From: Gloeothece verrucosa PCC 7822
GTDB taxonomy: Bacteria > Cyanobacteriota > Cyanobacteriia > Cyanobacteriales > Microcystaceae
NCBI RefSeq assembly: GCF_000147335.1
Contig: NC_014501.1
Span: forward strand, 1,178,001 to 1,242,000
DNA length: 64,000 bases
Direction of reading: 5' to 3'
A program made the translations under genes and the position numbers. Shown here piece by piece: positions 25,732 through 35,645 of the stretch (positions are counted from its first letter, which is position 1; each line of letters starts with the position of its first letter). A model generated the notes under the pieces. It was given only the letters and a program-made list of their open reading frames with translations. It was not told the DNA's origin and did not search any database.

Positions 25732-27162
25732 ATGCCACAGAACTATTGGACAGACAACGATCCCGACAAAGACCTCGATCCCATTAGCTCTTTATTGTCA
25801 GAATGGACTGATCCAGAAGACGAGGAAGAAGAATTTAGAAGCGACTTTTTCCAAGGATTATCAGGACGTAGACAAAAAGCCGCTTTTATGTTAACGGTGA
25901 TCTGGGGAGTAACCATTGGACTGCATTTAGTCAGTTGGGGAACTTGGGTAATTATGGCCTTGACAACAATGGTAGTGATTCAGTTCTTTCGCCTGGTGAC
26001 GGCAGTGGCTCCTCCTGTCCCAGAACCGTTATCCGATCAAGCTCTGGCTGATGCTCCCTCTGTATCTTTATTGGTAGCGGCTAAAAACGAAGAAGCAGTC
26101 ATTGGTAATTTAGTTAATTTGTTGTGTAATCTGGATTATCCTACAGATAAATATGAAGTCTGGATTATTGATGACTATAGCACCGACAAAACCCCACAAA
26201 TTTTAGATAACTTAGCCCAACAATATCCTCAATTAAAAGTGATGCACCGAGCGGCTAATGCTGGCGGCGGTAAATCTGGGGCACTTAATCAAGTATTACC
26301 TCTAATTAAAGGAGAAATCATCGGAGTTTTTGATGCCGACGCTAAAGTGTCTGCGGATTTATTACGTCGTGTAGTCCCCCTTTTTGAAGCTCAAGAAATG
26401 GGAGCCGTACAAGTCAGTAAAGCCATCGCTAACGCGAGCGTAAATTTCTGGACTAAGGGACAAATGGCCGAAATGGCCTTAGATAGCTATTTTCAACAAA
26501 AGCGCATCGCCATTGACGGAGTAGGAGAATTAAGGGGAAATGGTCAATTCGTGCGTCGTTCAGCTTTACAAAGATGCGGCCAATGGAACGAACAAACCAT
26601 AACCGATGATTTAGATTTAACCATGCGCTTACACCTAGATAATTGGAAGATCGGCTTTTTAGTTGAACCAGTGGTAGAAGAAGAAGGCGTTACCAGTGCG
26701 ATCGCTTTGTGGCATCAACGCAACCGTTGGGCCGAAGGAGGATATCAACGTTATCTAGATTACTGGCGGTTAATTCTTCATACTCCAATGGGATTGAAGA
26801 AAAAAGTAGATTTATTTTTCTTTATTGTGCTTCAGTATCTTCTCCCCACCGCAGCCATTCCGGATTTGCTCATGACGCTAACCCGCCATCGGGTTCCTTT
26901 GTTTAGTCCGGTTTCTGGACTAGCTCTTGGTCTTTCTTGTTGGGGAATGTATAGCGGACTCAAACGCATACGTAAAAATGAACCATTAAGCTTTGCTGAT
27001 TTATTAACCATTGCTTGGCAAACTTTAAGAGGAACTTTTTACATGATCCATTGGTTTATTGTGATTCCCAGTGTGACAGCAAGGATGTCTATTCGTCCTA
27101 AGCGGCTTAAATGGGTAAAAACCGTTCATGAAGGAACTCCTGAAGAAAGTTTTGAATTTTAA
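25732..27162 (+). CDS. mgdA: Beta-monoglucosyldiacylglycerol synthase
   Basis: A 476-residue membrane glycosyltransferase (GT2) that uses UDP-glucose and diacylglycerol to make MGlcDG, the precursor of galactolipids in cyanobacterial thylakoids. The whole sequence agrees with known cyanobacterial MgdA proteins from the N-terminal PxxWxDND...LDPxxSLLSE to the C-terminal RMSIRPKRLKWVKTVH. GT2 motifs: VAAKNEEAV, IIDDYSTDKTP, VFDADAKV, ITDDLDLTMRLH and HQRNRWAEGG (Q/RxxRW). Two N-terminal and two to three C-terminal hydrophobic spans are visible. It starts at ATG. A hairpin between it and the convergent padR gene probably ends both transcripts. Confidence 0.93.
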   Translation: MPQNYWTDNDPDKDLDPISSLLSEWTDPEDEEEEFRSDFFQGLSGRRQKAAFMLTVIWGVTIGLHLVSWGTWVIMALTTMVVIQFFRLVTAVAPPVPEPLSDQALADAPSVSLLVAAKNEEAVIGNLVNLLCNLDYPTDKYEVWIIDDYSTDKTPQILDNLAQQYPQLKVMHRAANAGGGKSGALNQVLPLIKGEIIGVFDADAKVSADLLRRVVPLFEAQEMGAVQVSKAIANASVNFWTKGQMAEMALDSYFQQKRIAIDGVGELRGNGQFVRRSALQRCGQWNEQTITDDLDLTMRLHLDNWKIGFLVEPVVEEEGVTSAIALWHQRNRWAEGGYQRYLDYWRLILHTPMGLKKKVDLFFFIVLQYLLPTAAIPDLLMTLTRHRVPLFSPVSGLALGLSCWGMYSGLKRIRKNEPLSFADLLTIAWQTLRGTFYMIHWFIVIPSVTARMSIRPKRLKWVKTVHEGTPEESFEF

Positions 27163-27188
27163 GGGCTGAAAGTGATTCGAACTGACTA

Positions 27189-27212
27189 GGGTCGGCAACT
27201 TTTTCCCGACCC
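27189..27212. terminator. Bidirectional hairpin between mgdA and padR
   Basis: GGGTCGG (27189-27195) pairs with CCGACCC (27206-27212) across a 10-base loop containing TTTTT. It lies between two convergent genes, so a shared terminator is likely, although no long T-run follows. Confidence 0.5.
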
Positions 27213-27238
27213 ACTTAATAGAGGAGGACAGGGAAAAC

Positions 27239-27826
27239 TTATTGCTCGGACAACATTCGATAGATCTCCCGTTTTAGCTCAATGATCCTCTCCCGAACTC
27301 GATTGATTTGTTCCAAATTGCCACTATTTCCTATTAAAGTAACAGCCTCATTAAGTTGCGTTAAAGCTTTGCTCAACTCCATCAGTTCAGAAGGTTGATT
27401 ACTCATTTGATTATAGTAATCATCTAGTGGACTTCCTTGCTCTGTTTGTTGAGTTCGTTGTGTTAATAAATCTTGACCACTTTCGGTTATGGTATAAACC
27501 CGTTTGCCTTCTACTTGTTGACTGGTTAAATACCCTCCTTCTTCTAATAACTGAAGGGTTGGATAAACTGACCCCGGACTCAAGCGGCGAAAACCTCCAT
27601 AACGCCCCTCTAAGTCTTTGATCAACTCATAACCGTGTCGGGGACGCTCACACAGCAAAGACAGCAAAATAAATTTAATATCACCCCGACGAGTGCGGCT
27701 GTTATGTCTTCCTCTTCTACCTCCACCCTTAAACTGTCTTCCTTCAAAGTTCTCACTGGCAAAAAACGGATGACCAAAACCAGCTAAAGCCGGTGTAAAA
27801 AAATGTCGATGAAATGGTCTAAACAT
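27239..27826 (-). CDS. PadR family transcriptional regulator
   Basis: A 195-residue protein. Residues 45-125 form the PadR winged helix: RRGDIKFILLSLLCERPRHG, YELIKDLEGRYGG, LSPGSVYPTLQLLEEGGYL and VYTITESGQDLL. The C-terminal helix (130-190) should give dimerisation. The N-terminal 40 residues are Phe-, Gly- and Arg-rich (MFRPFHRHFFTPALAGFG), a feature of some metal- or stress-responsive PadR proteins such as YqjI-like regulators. ATG at 27826 follows GAGG with a normal spacing. Two identical palindromes 43 and 74 bases upstream are probably its own operators. The signal is unknown. Confidence 0.88.
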   Translation of the reverse strand: MFRPFHRHFFTPALAGFGHPFFASENFEGRQFKGGGRRGRHNSRTRRGDIKFILLSLLCERPRHGYELIKDLEGRYGGFRRLSPGSVYPTLQLLEEGGYLTSQQVEGKRVYTITESGQDLLTQRTQQTEQGSPLDDYYNQMSNQPSELMELSKALTQLNEAVTLIGNSGNLEQINRVRERIIELKREIYRMLSEQ

Positions 27827-27869
27827 TTTTATGTTCCTCAATGACTAAAAGTAAGTTGATGATCTATTA

Positions 27870-27910
27870 CGATATATCGCAAACTATTTTTATTATATCA
27901 CGATATATCG
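27870..27910. promoter_or_regulatory. Twin palindromic operators upstream of padR
   Basis: CGATATATCG occurs twice as a perfect 10-bp palindrome (27870-27879 and 27901-27910), with start-to-start distance 31 bases, close to three helical turns. Both are extended as ACGATATATCG. The position, just upstream of a PadR gene, fits autoregulation by a dimer or pair of dimers. Confidence 0.65.
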
Positions 27911-28260
27911 GATTGAGGGTTATTAGCCTCGTAAACTAAGGCGCATTTAAATTTTATAAGTTTAATTTTGAGAAAAACGTTGAATCCTTTTCCCTTTCCG
28001 CCTTCCCAATTCCCCCTCCTTTGTCTCAACTAATAATTTAGATGCGTAACAGCTTATGGCAGCCACCGGGCGTAGCACTGATGCGGCAGCAAGAAGAAGC
28101 ACCAATGTATCTAAAAAATCTTAAACTAGCGGCTAAACCGGGTGATTTAAGCTACTTCTGTAGCGGTTTGTACTATAAAAAGATAATAAACAGAGCAAAA
28201 AATTGAAAAGAGGTAGGATATACTTCAGACGAACCGTTCTTATAATTGTAACTATACATA
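27911..28260. other. Intergenic region upstream of glgX
   Basis: About 350 bases. It contains a pyrimidine-rich stretch (27980-28025) and a possible 54-codon ORF at 28042-28206 without a ribosome site, which I do not accept as a gene. A TATAAT hexamer about 20 bases before the glgX ATG may be a -10 box. Confidence 0.4.
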
Positions 28261-30342
28261 ATGATCCTCGAAATTTTACCAGGACAGAGTTTTCCCTTGG
28301 GCGCTACAGTTGATTCCGAAGGCGTAAACTTCTGTATTTTCTCTAAACATGCTCAAGGCATAGATTTACTTTTATTTGATGAACCCAATGCCCCTCAACC
28401 CTCACTTATTATTAAGCTAGACCCAACGGATAACAAAACCTTTTTCTATTGGCACGTTTTTGTCAAAGGACTCAAACCGGGGCAAGTCTATGCTTATCGT
28501 GCCTATGGGCCTTTTGCGCCAGAAGAAGGACATCGCTTCGATCACCAGAAAGTATTGCTTGATCCCTACGCCAAAGCCATCGTTGGAGAAGAAATATATG
28601 ATCGTGGAGCCGCCAGAAGACCCGGCGATAATTGCGCTAAAGCCTTACGAGGAGTAGTGGTGGATAACAGCACTTACGACTGGGAAGGAGACTTGCCGCT
28701 TGAGTTGCCCTATTCTAATAGTATTATCTATGAATTGCACGTCGGCGGTTTTACCCGTAATCCTAACTCAGGACTGCCTCCTTCTAAACGGGGCACATTT
28801 GCCGGACTGATTGAAAAAATCCCCTATCTAAAAAACTTAGGGGTTACCGCCGTTGAATTAATGCCGATTCATTATTTTGATCCAGAAGATGCCCGAGATG
28901 GCTTAACCAACTATTGGGGCTATACCACAGTAGGATTTTTTGCGCCGCATCGGGCTTATAGTTCGCGAAAAGATCCCTGTGGGCCCCTCGATGAATTTCG
29001 GGATATGGTCAAAGCTTTGCATCGAGCCGGCATAGAGGTCATTCTTGATGTAGTGTTTAATCACACCGCCGAAGGCAATGAAACCGGTCCCACCCTTTCT
29101 TTTAGAGGACTAGATAATTATACTTACTATATTTTAGACGCTCTTGATCCGGCTCTGTATGCGAACTATACCGGCTGTGGCAATACCTTTAAAGCCAATC
29201 ATCCCATTGTCAGCCATTTAATTCTCGAATGTTTGCGTTACTGGGTAGCCGAGATGCACGTGGACGGATTTCGCTTTGATCTCGCTTCCATCTTAGCTAG
29301 AGACACATTTGGAGATCCGATTCAAGAAAATATACCCGCTCTTGTCTGGGCGATCGAATCTGATCCGATTCTAGCAGGAACAAAACTGATTGCAGAAGCT
29401 TGGGATGCGGCCGGACTCTATCATGTAGGTAGATTTGTCGAACTGGCGGATTGGTTTTCCGAGTGGAATGGTCCCTTTAGAGATGATGTTCGTCGCTTTA
29501 TCAAAGGCGATGCCGGCATGGTTGAACGCTTAGCCGCCAGGATTTTAGGCAGTCCAGATATTTATAAGCGACCTAATACTAACGTTAATAGAAGTATCAA
29601 CTTTGTCACCTGTCATGATGGTTTTACCCTCAATGATTTAGTGTCTTACAACAAAAAACACAATGAAGCTAACCGGGAGAATAACCAAGATGGGGCTAAT
29701 GATAACGAAAGTTGGAACTGTGGAAAAGAAGGACCCACAAACGATCCACAAATAGAAGCTTTGCGCTTGCGACAAATGAAAAATCTGCTGACGATCCTTT
29801 TTATCTCCCAAGGAACGCCGATGTTACTGATGGGGGATGAAGTACGACGGACACAACGCGGCAATAATAACGCTTATTGTCAGGATAATGAATTAAGCTG
29901 GTTTAATTGGGATGAAGTGAATAGCCAGTTTGAGCTATGGTGTTTTGTGAGAAGATTAATTCACTTTACTCAAAAGTTAAAGCTTTTTAGCCAAGAAAGC
30001 CTCCTAAAAGTTTCCTATAGCAGCCTCCAGCCCCATCTTAGCTGGCATGGGGTCAAACTCGGAGAGCCAGATTGGTCTTATGAGAGCCGCACTCTAGCCT
30101 TTTCCCTACGGCATCCCGAAGCCGATGAGTATTTGCACGTGATGATTAATGCTTATTGGGAACCGATTACTTTTGAATTACCGCTTCTTGGGCATGGAGA
30201 ATATTGGCATTGTATTATCGATACCACTGAGTCTTTACAAAATAGCTTCTGTGATTTAGAGGCGGCAACTCCAGTTAAAGAGCAGTTTTATCGAGTAGAT
30301 GCTCGTTCTTGTGTGGTTTTAATGTTAAAGCCGTTAACTTAA
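28261..30342 (+). CDS. glgX: Glycogen debranching enzyme (isoamylase type)
   Basis: A 693-residue GH13 enzyme that hydrolyses alpha-1,6 branches of glycogen. An N-terminal CBM48-like domain (about 1-150) is followed by the catalytic barrel: VILDVVFNHTAEGNE (region I), HVDGFRFDLAS with the nucleophile Asp (region II), LIAEAWDAAG with the acid Glu (region III) and FVTCHDGFTLNDLV (region IV). The length and the NNAYCQDNELSWFNWD segment fit GlgX/isoamylase. It starts at ATG. The next plus-strand gene is a sensor kinase 93 bases downstream, without evidence of co-regulation. Confidence 0.94.
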   Translation: MILEILPGQSFPLGATVDSEGVNFCIFSKHAQGIDLLLFDEPNAPQPSLIIKLDPTDNKTFFYWHVFVKGLKPGQVYAYRAYGPFAPEEGHRFDHQKVLLDPYAKAIVGEEIYDRGAARRPGDNCAKALRGVVVDNSTYDWEGDLPLELPYSNSIIYELHVGGFTRNPNSGLPPSKRGTFAGLIEKIPYLKNLGVTAVELMPIHYFDPEDARDGLTNYWGYTTVGFFAPHRAYSSRKDPCGPLDEFRDMVKALHRAGIEVILDVVFNHTAEGNETGPTLSFRGLDNYTYYILDALDPALYANYTGCGNTFKANHPIVSHLILECLRYWVAEMHVDGFRFDLASILARDTFGDPIQENIPALVWAIESDPILAGTKLIAEAWDAAGLYHVGRFVELADWFSEWNGPFRDDVRRFIKGDAGMVERLAARILGSPDIYKRPNTNVNRSINFVTCHDGFTLNDLVSYNKKHNEANRENNQDGANDNESWNCGKEGPTNDPQIEALRLRQMKNLLTILFISQGTPMLLMGDEVRRTQRGNNNAYCQDNELSWFNWDEVNSQFELWCFVRRLIHFTQKLKLFSQESLLKVSYSSLQPHLSWHGVKLGEPDWSYESRTLAFSLRHPEADEYLHVMINAYWEPITFELPLLGHGEYWHCIIDTTESLQNSFCDLEAATPVKEQFYRVDARSCVVLMLKPLT

Positions 30343-30435
30343 AAATCTGAGCAATTCTACCCTTGGGACTGTTAACTTTTTCGATAACTTTTGTTAAGTT
30401 GTCTACGGTTTAAGTATAAGGGGAAACAGATAACC

Positions 30436-33400
30436 ATGCCCCAGAATCAGCGAACTATTCTGGTTGTCGATAACTCTCAACAAGACCGAGAAACTTACCG
30501 CAGTTATTTGTTGCAGGATAAAAAACACGCCTACAACATATTCGAAGCCGAGACGGCCCAACAAACCCTCGACCTTTGCTCACAACAATTTCCGGATGTG
30601 ATTGTTCTGGGAAATACTTTAAGTGATCACGAGCGGCTAGAAATCTTAAATCAGTTGAAAGCCATTCGAGGAACGGATGACTTACCAGTGGTGCTACTCA
30701 TGGACCAGGACCATGAAGCACTCCCTAGCGCCATCAAAACTATCGTCAGCGAGTATCTCATTAAAAGCAAGACCAGGGCAGATAATTTGCGCTTGGCAAT
30801 CGATTATGCTATAGAGCGTGATCGCCTCAACCGTCAGCTAGAAAGTGACATAACCGCTCGTCAACAAGCTCAGGAGGTACTTAAACAACAATTATTGAGG
30901 CAGCGCCTAGTAGTCAATATGCTAGAGCGCATCCGCAAGTCCCTCAAGTTAACCGAAATTCTCCACACCACCGTCGAGGAAGTGCGGCAATTTCTCGATA
31001 CGGATCGGGTGATCATCTTCCGCTTTGACCCTGACTGGAGCGGTGATATAGTCGTAGAATCTGTCGGTCAAGAGTGGACAGCCATCTTATCGACAACCAT
31101 ACGCGATCCCTGTTTTACCAAAGCTAACAAAGGCTCTGGATCTACCTATATAGAAATGTATCGACAGGGTTTAGTGACCTCGATCAACAATATTTACACC
31201 GCCAAACTCCAACAATGTCACCTTGATCTGTTGGCTCAATTTCAGGTGAAGGCTAATCTAGTGGTGCCGATTTTACAAGCTGAGTATTTATGGGGATTGC
31301 TTATTGCTCATCATTGTGCTAGTCCTCGACAATGGCAACCCCAAGAAATTGACCTGCTTCAGCAATTGGCGATACAGGTGGGAATAGCTATTCACCAATC
31401 TACTATTTATGAACAGCTACAAAGTGAACTGATCGAGCGGCGAAAAGCTCAACAAGCCCTGCGGGAAGCACGAGACAGCTTAGAAAAACGGGTATTGCAA
31501 CGCACAGCCGAATTAGCCAACACTAACCAAGATTTACAGAAAACCCTCGCTGAACTTCAAATCGCTCAAAAACAACTGTCTCAGCAAAATGAAGCCCTGA
31601 TCAACGCTCGGAAAATGGCTGATGCAGAGCGCAGACGTTATCAGGATTTGTTTTCTGAAGCTCCTGACGGCTATTTAGTCACCGATGTGGCGGCAAAGAT
31701 CCAAGAAGCTAACCGCGCCGCTTCGGCCTTGCTTAGAGTCTCTCAAGAGGAGCTAGTAGGGCAATCTCTATTACTCTATATTGCCCCAGTTGACCGCCAA
31801 ATCTTTGAGCGTCAATTGGCTCAGTTACAGCCGCTACAAGATTGGGAAGTTCACCTAAAACCGCCCAATGGTTCTGCTTTTGTGACTGTTATTGCTGTTA
31901 CGATTATTAATGATTCTCTTGGGCAACCTGTGGGGTTACGCTGGTTACTGCGCGATATTAGCGACCGCAAACAAGCCGAGCAAAAAATTCAACAACAAGC
32001 CGCACTGATTGATATTTCTACTGATGCAATTTTTGTCTGTGATTTAGAGAATAATATTTTATTTTGGAGTGAAGGAGCTACCCGTTTATATGGTTGGACA
32101 ATTCAAGAAACTTTGGGGAAAAAAGCCAACGAGTTATTTTATACATCCTCTTCTTTTCCCATTGAACCTAGTTTAAATATTATTATTAATAAAAATACTT
32201 GGTACGGGGAGTTAGAACAAATTACGAAAGATAATAGAAAAATTATTGTTGAGAGTCGCTGGACTTTAGTCAGAGATGAAACCGGGCAACCTCAATCTAT
32301 TCTAGTAGTTAATACCGATATTACCGAAAAAAAATACCTAGAAGTTCAATTTTATCGCGCCCAACGACTAGAAAGTATTGGGACTTTGGCGAGTGGGATT
32401 GCTCATGACCTCAACAATATTCTTCAACCGATTTTATTTATTTCTCACCTACTTAAGCAAAAATTTCCCTATCTCGACGAACAGACAAAAGAGCGGCTGA
32501 AAATGCTAGAAGACAGTAGTCGGCGAGGGACATCTTTAGTTAGACAAATTCTTTCGTTTGCTTGCGGGGAAGAAGGAAGCCGCGCCCACGTACAAGTTAA
32601 ACATATCTTGCGAGAAGTGATTCAAGTTGCTCAAAAAACCTTTCCCAAATCAATTAACATTCAGATGAAACGCATCACATCTGACCTATGGACCGTTCAT
32701 GCAGATGCAACCCAATTACATCAAGTTTTTATGAATCTAATGGTTAACGCTCGCGATGCTATGCCAGAAGGCGGTAATTTGAGTCTATCTGCTGAAAATT
32801 TATTTATTGATGAAACATTCGCTCGCATGGATATAGAAGCTCATGTGGGGTTTTATGTCGTCATCAGCTTTACCGATACGGGAACAGGTATTTCTTCAGA
32901 AATTATCGAGCGAATTTTTGACCCCTTTTTTACCACAAAAGAACCCGGTAAAGGCACAGGACTAGGGCTATCAACGGTTAGAGGTATTGTTAAGAATCAC
33001 GGGGGTTTTGTCAGGGTATCTAGCGTACTTGGTAAAGGTAGCCAATTTAAGGTATATTTGCCGGCTGTTGATGGGCAAGAAACCCAAGAAACTCAAGACT
33101 TAGAATTACCTAACGGTCGTAATGAATTAATTTTAATTGTGGATGATGAGGCATCTATTCGAGAAATTACTAAAACCTCTTTAGAGGAGCATAATTATAG
33201 AACTCTGGTGGCTAAGGATGGAGTTGAGGCATTAGTTCTCTATGCTAAATATAGTAATGATATTGAGCTAGTGCTGATGGATTTGATGATGCCAGAAATG
33301 GATGGAGTAACAGCGATTCGCGCTCTAAAAAAAATTAATTCTCAGATTAAGATTGTGGTTACCAGTGGCATCGTATCTAATACTAAGCTTGACGAAGCAG

Positions 33401-33486
33401 AGCCGGTGAATGTTACGAGTTTTTTATCAAAACCTTATACTGAAAAGGAATTATTGGAAACTTTAAATCAAATTCTTTCGAGATGA
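30436..33486 (+). CDS. Hybrid histidine kinase with pseudo-receiver and DXCF-type GAF domain
   Basis: A 1016-residue cytoplasmic kinase. Order: receiver-like domain (5-130) that lacks the phospho-acceptor Asp (PDVIVLGNTL; Gly59 stands where Asp is expected); GAF (about 170-320); coiled coil (325-400); PAS (400-520); PAS (535-650); HisKA with His in GTLASGIAHDLNN (about 677); HATPase (about 760-885); a normal C-terminal receiver (VLMDLMMPEMDG, about 895-1016). The GAF has a DPCF motif (224-227) and Cys-His (261-262) in LQQCHLDLLAQFQVKANLVV. These are the second and the canonical Cys of DXCF cyanobacteriochromes, so bilin binding and blue/green sensing are possible. ATG at 30436 is chosen because the earlier start (30391) adds 15 unrelated residues. 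Confidence 0.87.
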   Translation: MPQNQRTILVVDNSQQDRETYRSYLLQDKKHAYNIFEAETAQQTLDLCSQQFPDVIVLGNTLSDHERLEILNQLKAIRGTDDLPVVLLMDQDHEALPSAIKTIVSEYLIKSKTRADNLRLAIDYAIERDRLNRQLESDITARQQAQEVLKQQLLRQRLVVNMLERIRKSLKLTEILHTTVEEVRQFLDTDRVIIFRFDPDWSGDIVVESVGQEWTAILSTTIRDPCFTKANKGSGSTYIEMYRQGLVTSINNIYTAKLQQCHLDLLAQFQVKANLVVPILQAEYLWGLLIAHHCASPRQWQPQEIDLLQQLAIQVGIAIHQSTIYEQLQSELIERRKAQQALREARDSLEKRVLQRTAELANTNQDLQKTLAELQIAQKQLSQQNEALINARKMADAERRRYQDLFSEAPDGYLVTDVAAKIQEANRAASALLRVSQEELVGQSLLLYIAPVDRQIFERQLAQLQPLQDWEVHLKPPNGSAFVTVIAVTIINDSLGQPVGLRWLLRDISDRKQAEQKIQQQAALIDISTDAIFVCDLENNILFWSEGATRLYGWTIQETLGKKANELFYTSSSFPIEPSLNIIINKNTWYGELEQITKDNRKIIVESRWTLVRDETGQPQSILVVNTDITEKKYLEVQFYRAQRLESIGTLASGIAHDLNNILQPILFISHLLKQKFPYLDEQTKERLKMLEDSSRRGTSLVRQILSFACGEEGSRAHVQVKHILREVIQVAQKTFPKSINIQMKRITSDLWTVHADATQLHQVFMNLMVNARDAMPEGGNLSLSAENLFIDETFARMDIEAHVGFYVVISFTDTGTGISSEIIERIFDPFFTTKEPGKGTGLGLSTVRGIVKNHGGFVRVSSVLGKGSQFKVYLPAVDGQETQETQDLELPNGRNELILIVDDEASIREITKTSLEEHNYRTLVAKDGVEALVLYAKYSNDIELVLMDLMMPEMDGVTAIRALKKINSQIKIVVTSGIVSNTKLDEAEPVNVTSFLSKPYTEKELLETLNQILSR

Positions 33487-33542
33487 AAAATCTAACAATA
33501 GGCAATAGGTGTTTCTGCATTCTAGCCCTAAGTAAACCCTGG

Positions 33543-34067
33543 CTATTCTAATTTTTTAATCACTTGATAAATGGCTTGACGTTGTTCAGAGTCGTAATGC
33601 CAACGGTTTAAAAATTCGTGGTAAACGCCTTCATCTTTTTCCAGGGTTTCCCGTAATTTGTCTAACTCCTGAGATAAATCGAGCAGTGGTAAATTTTGAA
33701 TTAAGTGAACGGTTCTTTTTTGAGTGTCTCTAGATTGTTGTGCCAATTCTGGATCGTTATTTCGAGTGTGAGTAATGGCCATTGCGGTAGACATCGATAC
33801 ATTTTTGGTCAATAATTCACTCACGATTTTAGGAGAAGTTTTTAGCCCCGAAAGAACGGCTTGAAAAGCAGAATCATCTAAAGGGTAATCCCCAGTTATA
33901 TAAACAACAAAAAAACCTCTAGCTCCGTTTAAAGTTTTGACGAGATCAGTGACAAGGGTTTCTATTTCCTCCTGGGAGGAAGTTCCTTGGCTAATTTGTT
34001 CGAGTAACTGTTGAGTGAGTTCTATTGCTTGTTCAAAGGTGACTGACGAAGGGATTGTTAAAGTCAT
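33543..34067 (-). CDS. Conserved protein of unknown function
   Basis: A 174-residue soluble protein, mostly helical, starting MTLTIPSSVTFEQAIELT at an ATG preceded by AGGA. An upstream start (34172) would add 35 residues with poor coding character. The central part (GARGFFVVYITGDYPLDDSA and THTRNNDPELAQQS) and the C-terminal helical part look conserved, but no family is recognised. It lies 138 bases behind ssuE on the same strand; whether it belongs to the sulfonate operon is open. Confidence 0.65.
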   Translation of the reverse strand: MTLTIPSSVTFEQAIELTQQLLEQISQGTSSQEEIETLVTDLVKTLNGARGFFVVYITGDYPLDDSAFQAVLSGLKTSPKIVSELLTKNVSMSTAMAITHTRNNDPELAQQSRDTQKRTVHLIQNLPLLDLSQELDKLRETLEKDEGVYHEFLNRWHYDSEQRQAIYQVIKKLE

Positions 34068-34205
34068 ATTCCTATAAATAAATGGATAATTTAATTGTAA
34101 CTTGCTAGGGGCAAGGGTTGAAAAGAAAAATCGTAGGTAAGCTAAAAAAGCTCGTCCTACGAGGTAAAGCAATGGATTGGCAACTAGAGGGAAACTTATT
34201 ATGAG

Positions 34206-34772
34206 TTAACTCGCTTGAGGCAAAACAGGACTGATTACAGGAGAATTATTAACCGTAGCGATCAATTCTGATATTACCTGTCTGAGTCGCTGTTCACTCT
34301 CATCATCAAGCAAAACACTATCATCCGACTGCTTTTGAATATGTTTATCGACAATATAAACAGTGCTGACAAAATCCCGCCCACCCAACTCAAACAAAAC
34401 CGGTTTAAGCGCATATTCCACCGCCAATAAATGGGCAAGCGTTCCACCCGTAGCAATCGGAAAAATCACTTTACCGGCAAGAGCCTTTTGGGGCAAAAGA
34501 TCCAAAAACGCCTTTAAAACTCCTGTATAAGAAGCCTTATAAATAGGCGTTGCAATAACAATCACATCAGCCTTATCAATTAACACCTTAGCCGGCTCCA
34601 AAGACGGACTCTCATAACGTCCATAAACTAAATCTTCGGCAGGGAAATCTCGGACTGAAAGAATCTCCGTCTGCCAACCCTCCTGTTGTAAAAGTTTAAG
34701 AGTATATTCAAGCACTCCATAAGTTCTAGAGGGATGGGAAGGACTACCCGCGATCGCAACAACTTTAACCAT
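34206..34772 (-). CDS. ssuE: NADPH-dependent FMN reductase
   Basis: A 188-residue flavodoxin-fold reductase that supplies FMNH2 to the monooxygenase SsuD. Motifs: VVAIAGSPSHPSRTYG (phosphate-binding loop, residues 3-18), IVIATPIYKASYTGVLKAFL (about 78) and FPIATGGTLAHLL (about 116). The start is well defined by TAGGAGG upstream; a longer frame from 34862 overlaps the ssuB 3' end and is rejected. It follows ssuB after 16 bases and closes the ssu operon. Confidence 0.92.
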   Translation of the reverse strand: MVKVVAIAGSPSHPSRTYGVLEYTLKLLQQEGWQTEILSVRDFPAEDLVYGRYESPSLEPAKVLIDKADVIVIATPIYKASYTGVLKAFLDLLPQKALAGKVIFPIATGGTLAHLLAVEYALKPVLFELGGRDFVSTVYIVDKHIQKQSDDSVLLDDESEQRLRQVISELIATVNNSPVISPVLPQAS

Positions 34773-34788
34773 TAAAAAACCTCCTAAT

Positions 34789-35544
34789 CTATGAATAAAC
34801 AAAATTAGTTCTTTGCTTAGGGACAATTTCCGTTTGCAACACCTGAGCAAGAATATGCTCAACCAAAGTCACAAAAATCGGATCACTACGATGGCGGGGA
34901 CGAGCAAGAGAAATACTCAAATCCATCTTTACTTGACCGGCTTCGAGCAATACCACACGATCCCCTAACATAACCGCCTCCTCTACATCATGAGTAATCA
35001 GAAGCGTTGTAAAATGTTGCTCATTCCATAATTTTTCGATCAATTGCTGCATTTCCACACGAGTTAAAGCATCCAGCGCACCCAAAGGTTCATCTAGAAG
35101 CAATAACCTCGGCTCACTCACCAAAGCCCTTGCTAAAGCCACTCGTTGACGTTGCCCACCTGAAAGGACACTCACCCAATCAGGGGCCCTATCTGCCAAT
35201 CCCACTTGTTTTAAAGCCTCCATCGCCCTAGGTTTCCAGTTACCCCGCAGCCCCAAGCCCACATTTTCTAATACCGGTTTCCAGGGCAATAATCTAGCAT
35301 CTTGAAACATAATGCGGGCAACAGAATTTAATTGGCGCAAAGGTTTTCCGTCAATCAAAATGCCGCCTTTTGTCGGTGGTTCTAATCCAGCAATTAATCG
35401 AAGTAGGGTACTTTTCCCGCAGCCGCTACGCCCAACAATCGCCACAAACTCACCCGGCGAAACCTCTAAATCTAAATCCCGCAAAACAGTCTGAGTTCCA
35501 AAAACCTTACTCAATCCCAAAACTTTTAAATCTGCTCCCTGCAT
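34789..35544 (-). CDS. ssuB: Aliphatic sulfonate ABC transporter, ATP-binding protein
   Basis: A 251-residue ABC ATPase: Walker [10 protein letters not shown] (about residue 38), signature [15 protein letters not shown] (about 128) and Walker [14 protein letters not shown] followed by the switch His in [10 protein letters not shown]. The sequence belongs to the SsuB/TauB/NrtD-like group that imports organic anions; SsuB is chosen because of ssuA, ssuC, ssuD and ssuE in the same unit. It lies 101 bases behind ssuC. Confidence 0.92.
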   Translation of the reverse strand: MQGADLKVLGLSKVFGTQTVLRDLDLEVSPGEFVAIVGRSGCGKSTLLRLIAGLEPPTKGGILIDGKPLRQLNSVARIMFQDARLLPWKPVLENVGLGLRGNWKPRAMEALKQVGLADRAPDWVSVLSGGQRQRVALARALVSEPRLLLLDEPLGALDALTRVEMQQLIEKLWNEQHFTTLLITHDVEEAVMLGDRVVLLEAGQVKMDLSISLARPRHRSDPIFVTLVEHILAQVLQTEIVPKQRTNFVYS

Positions 35545-35645
35545 AATATTTTCTTATTCCTCTGAAAATAACATTTGTATTTATCTTTCCCTTCACTTTG
35601 TCCAGGGCAATGCGGACAATTTCTGAAAAAAACGCCCCCAACTAT

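Noticed and set aside
28042..28206. 54-codon ORF upstream of glgX
   Set aside because: No ribosome site, no recognised similarity and mixed composition; possible but unsupported.
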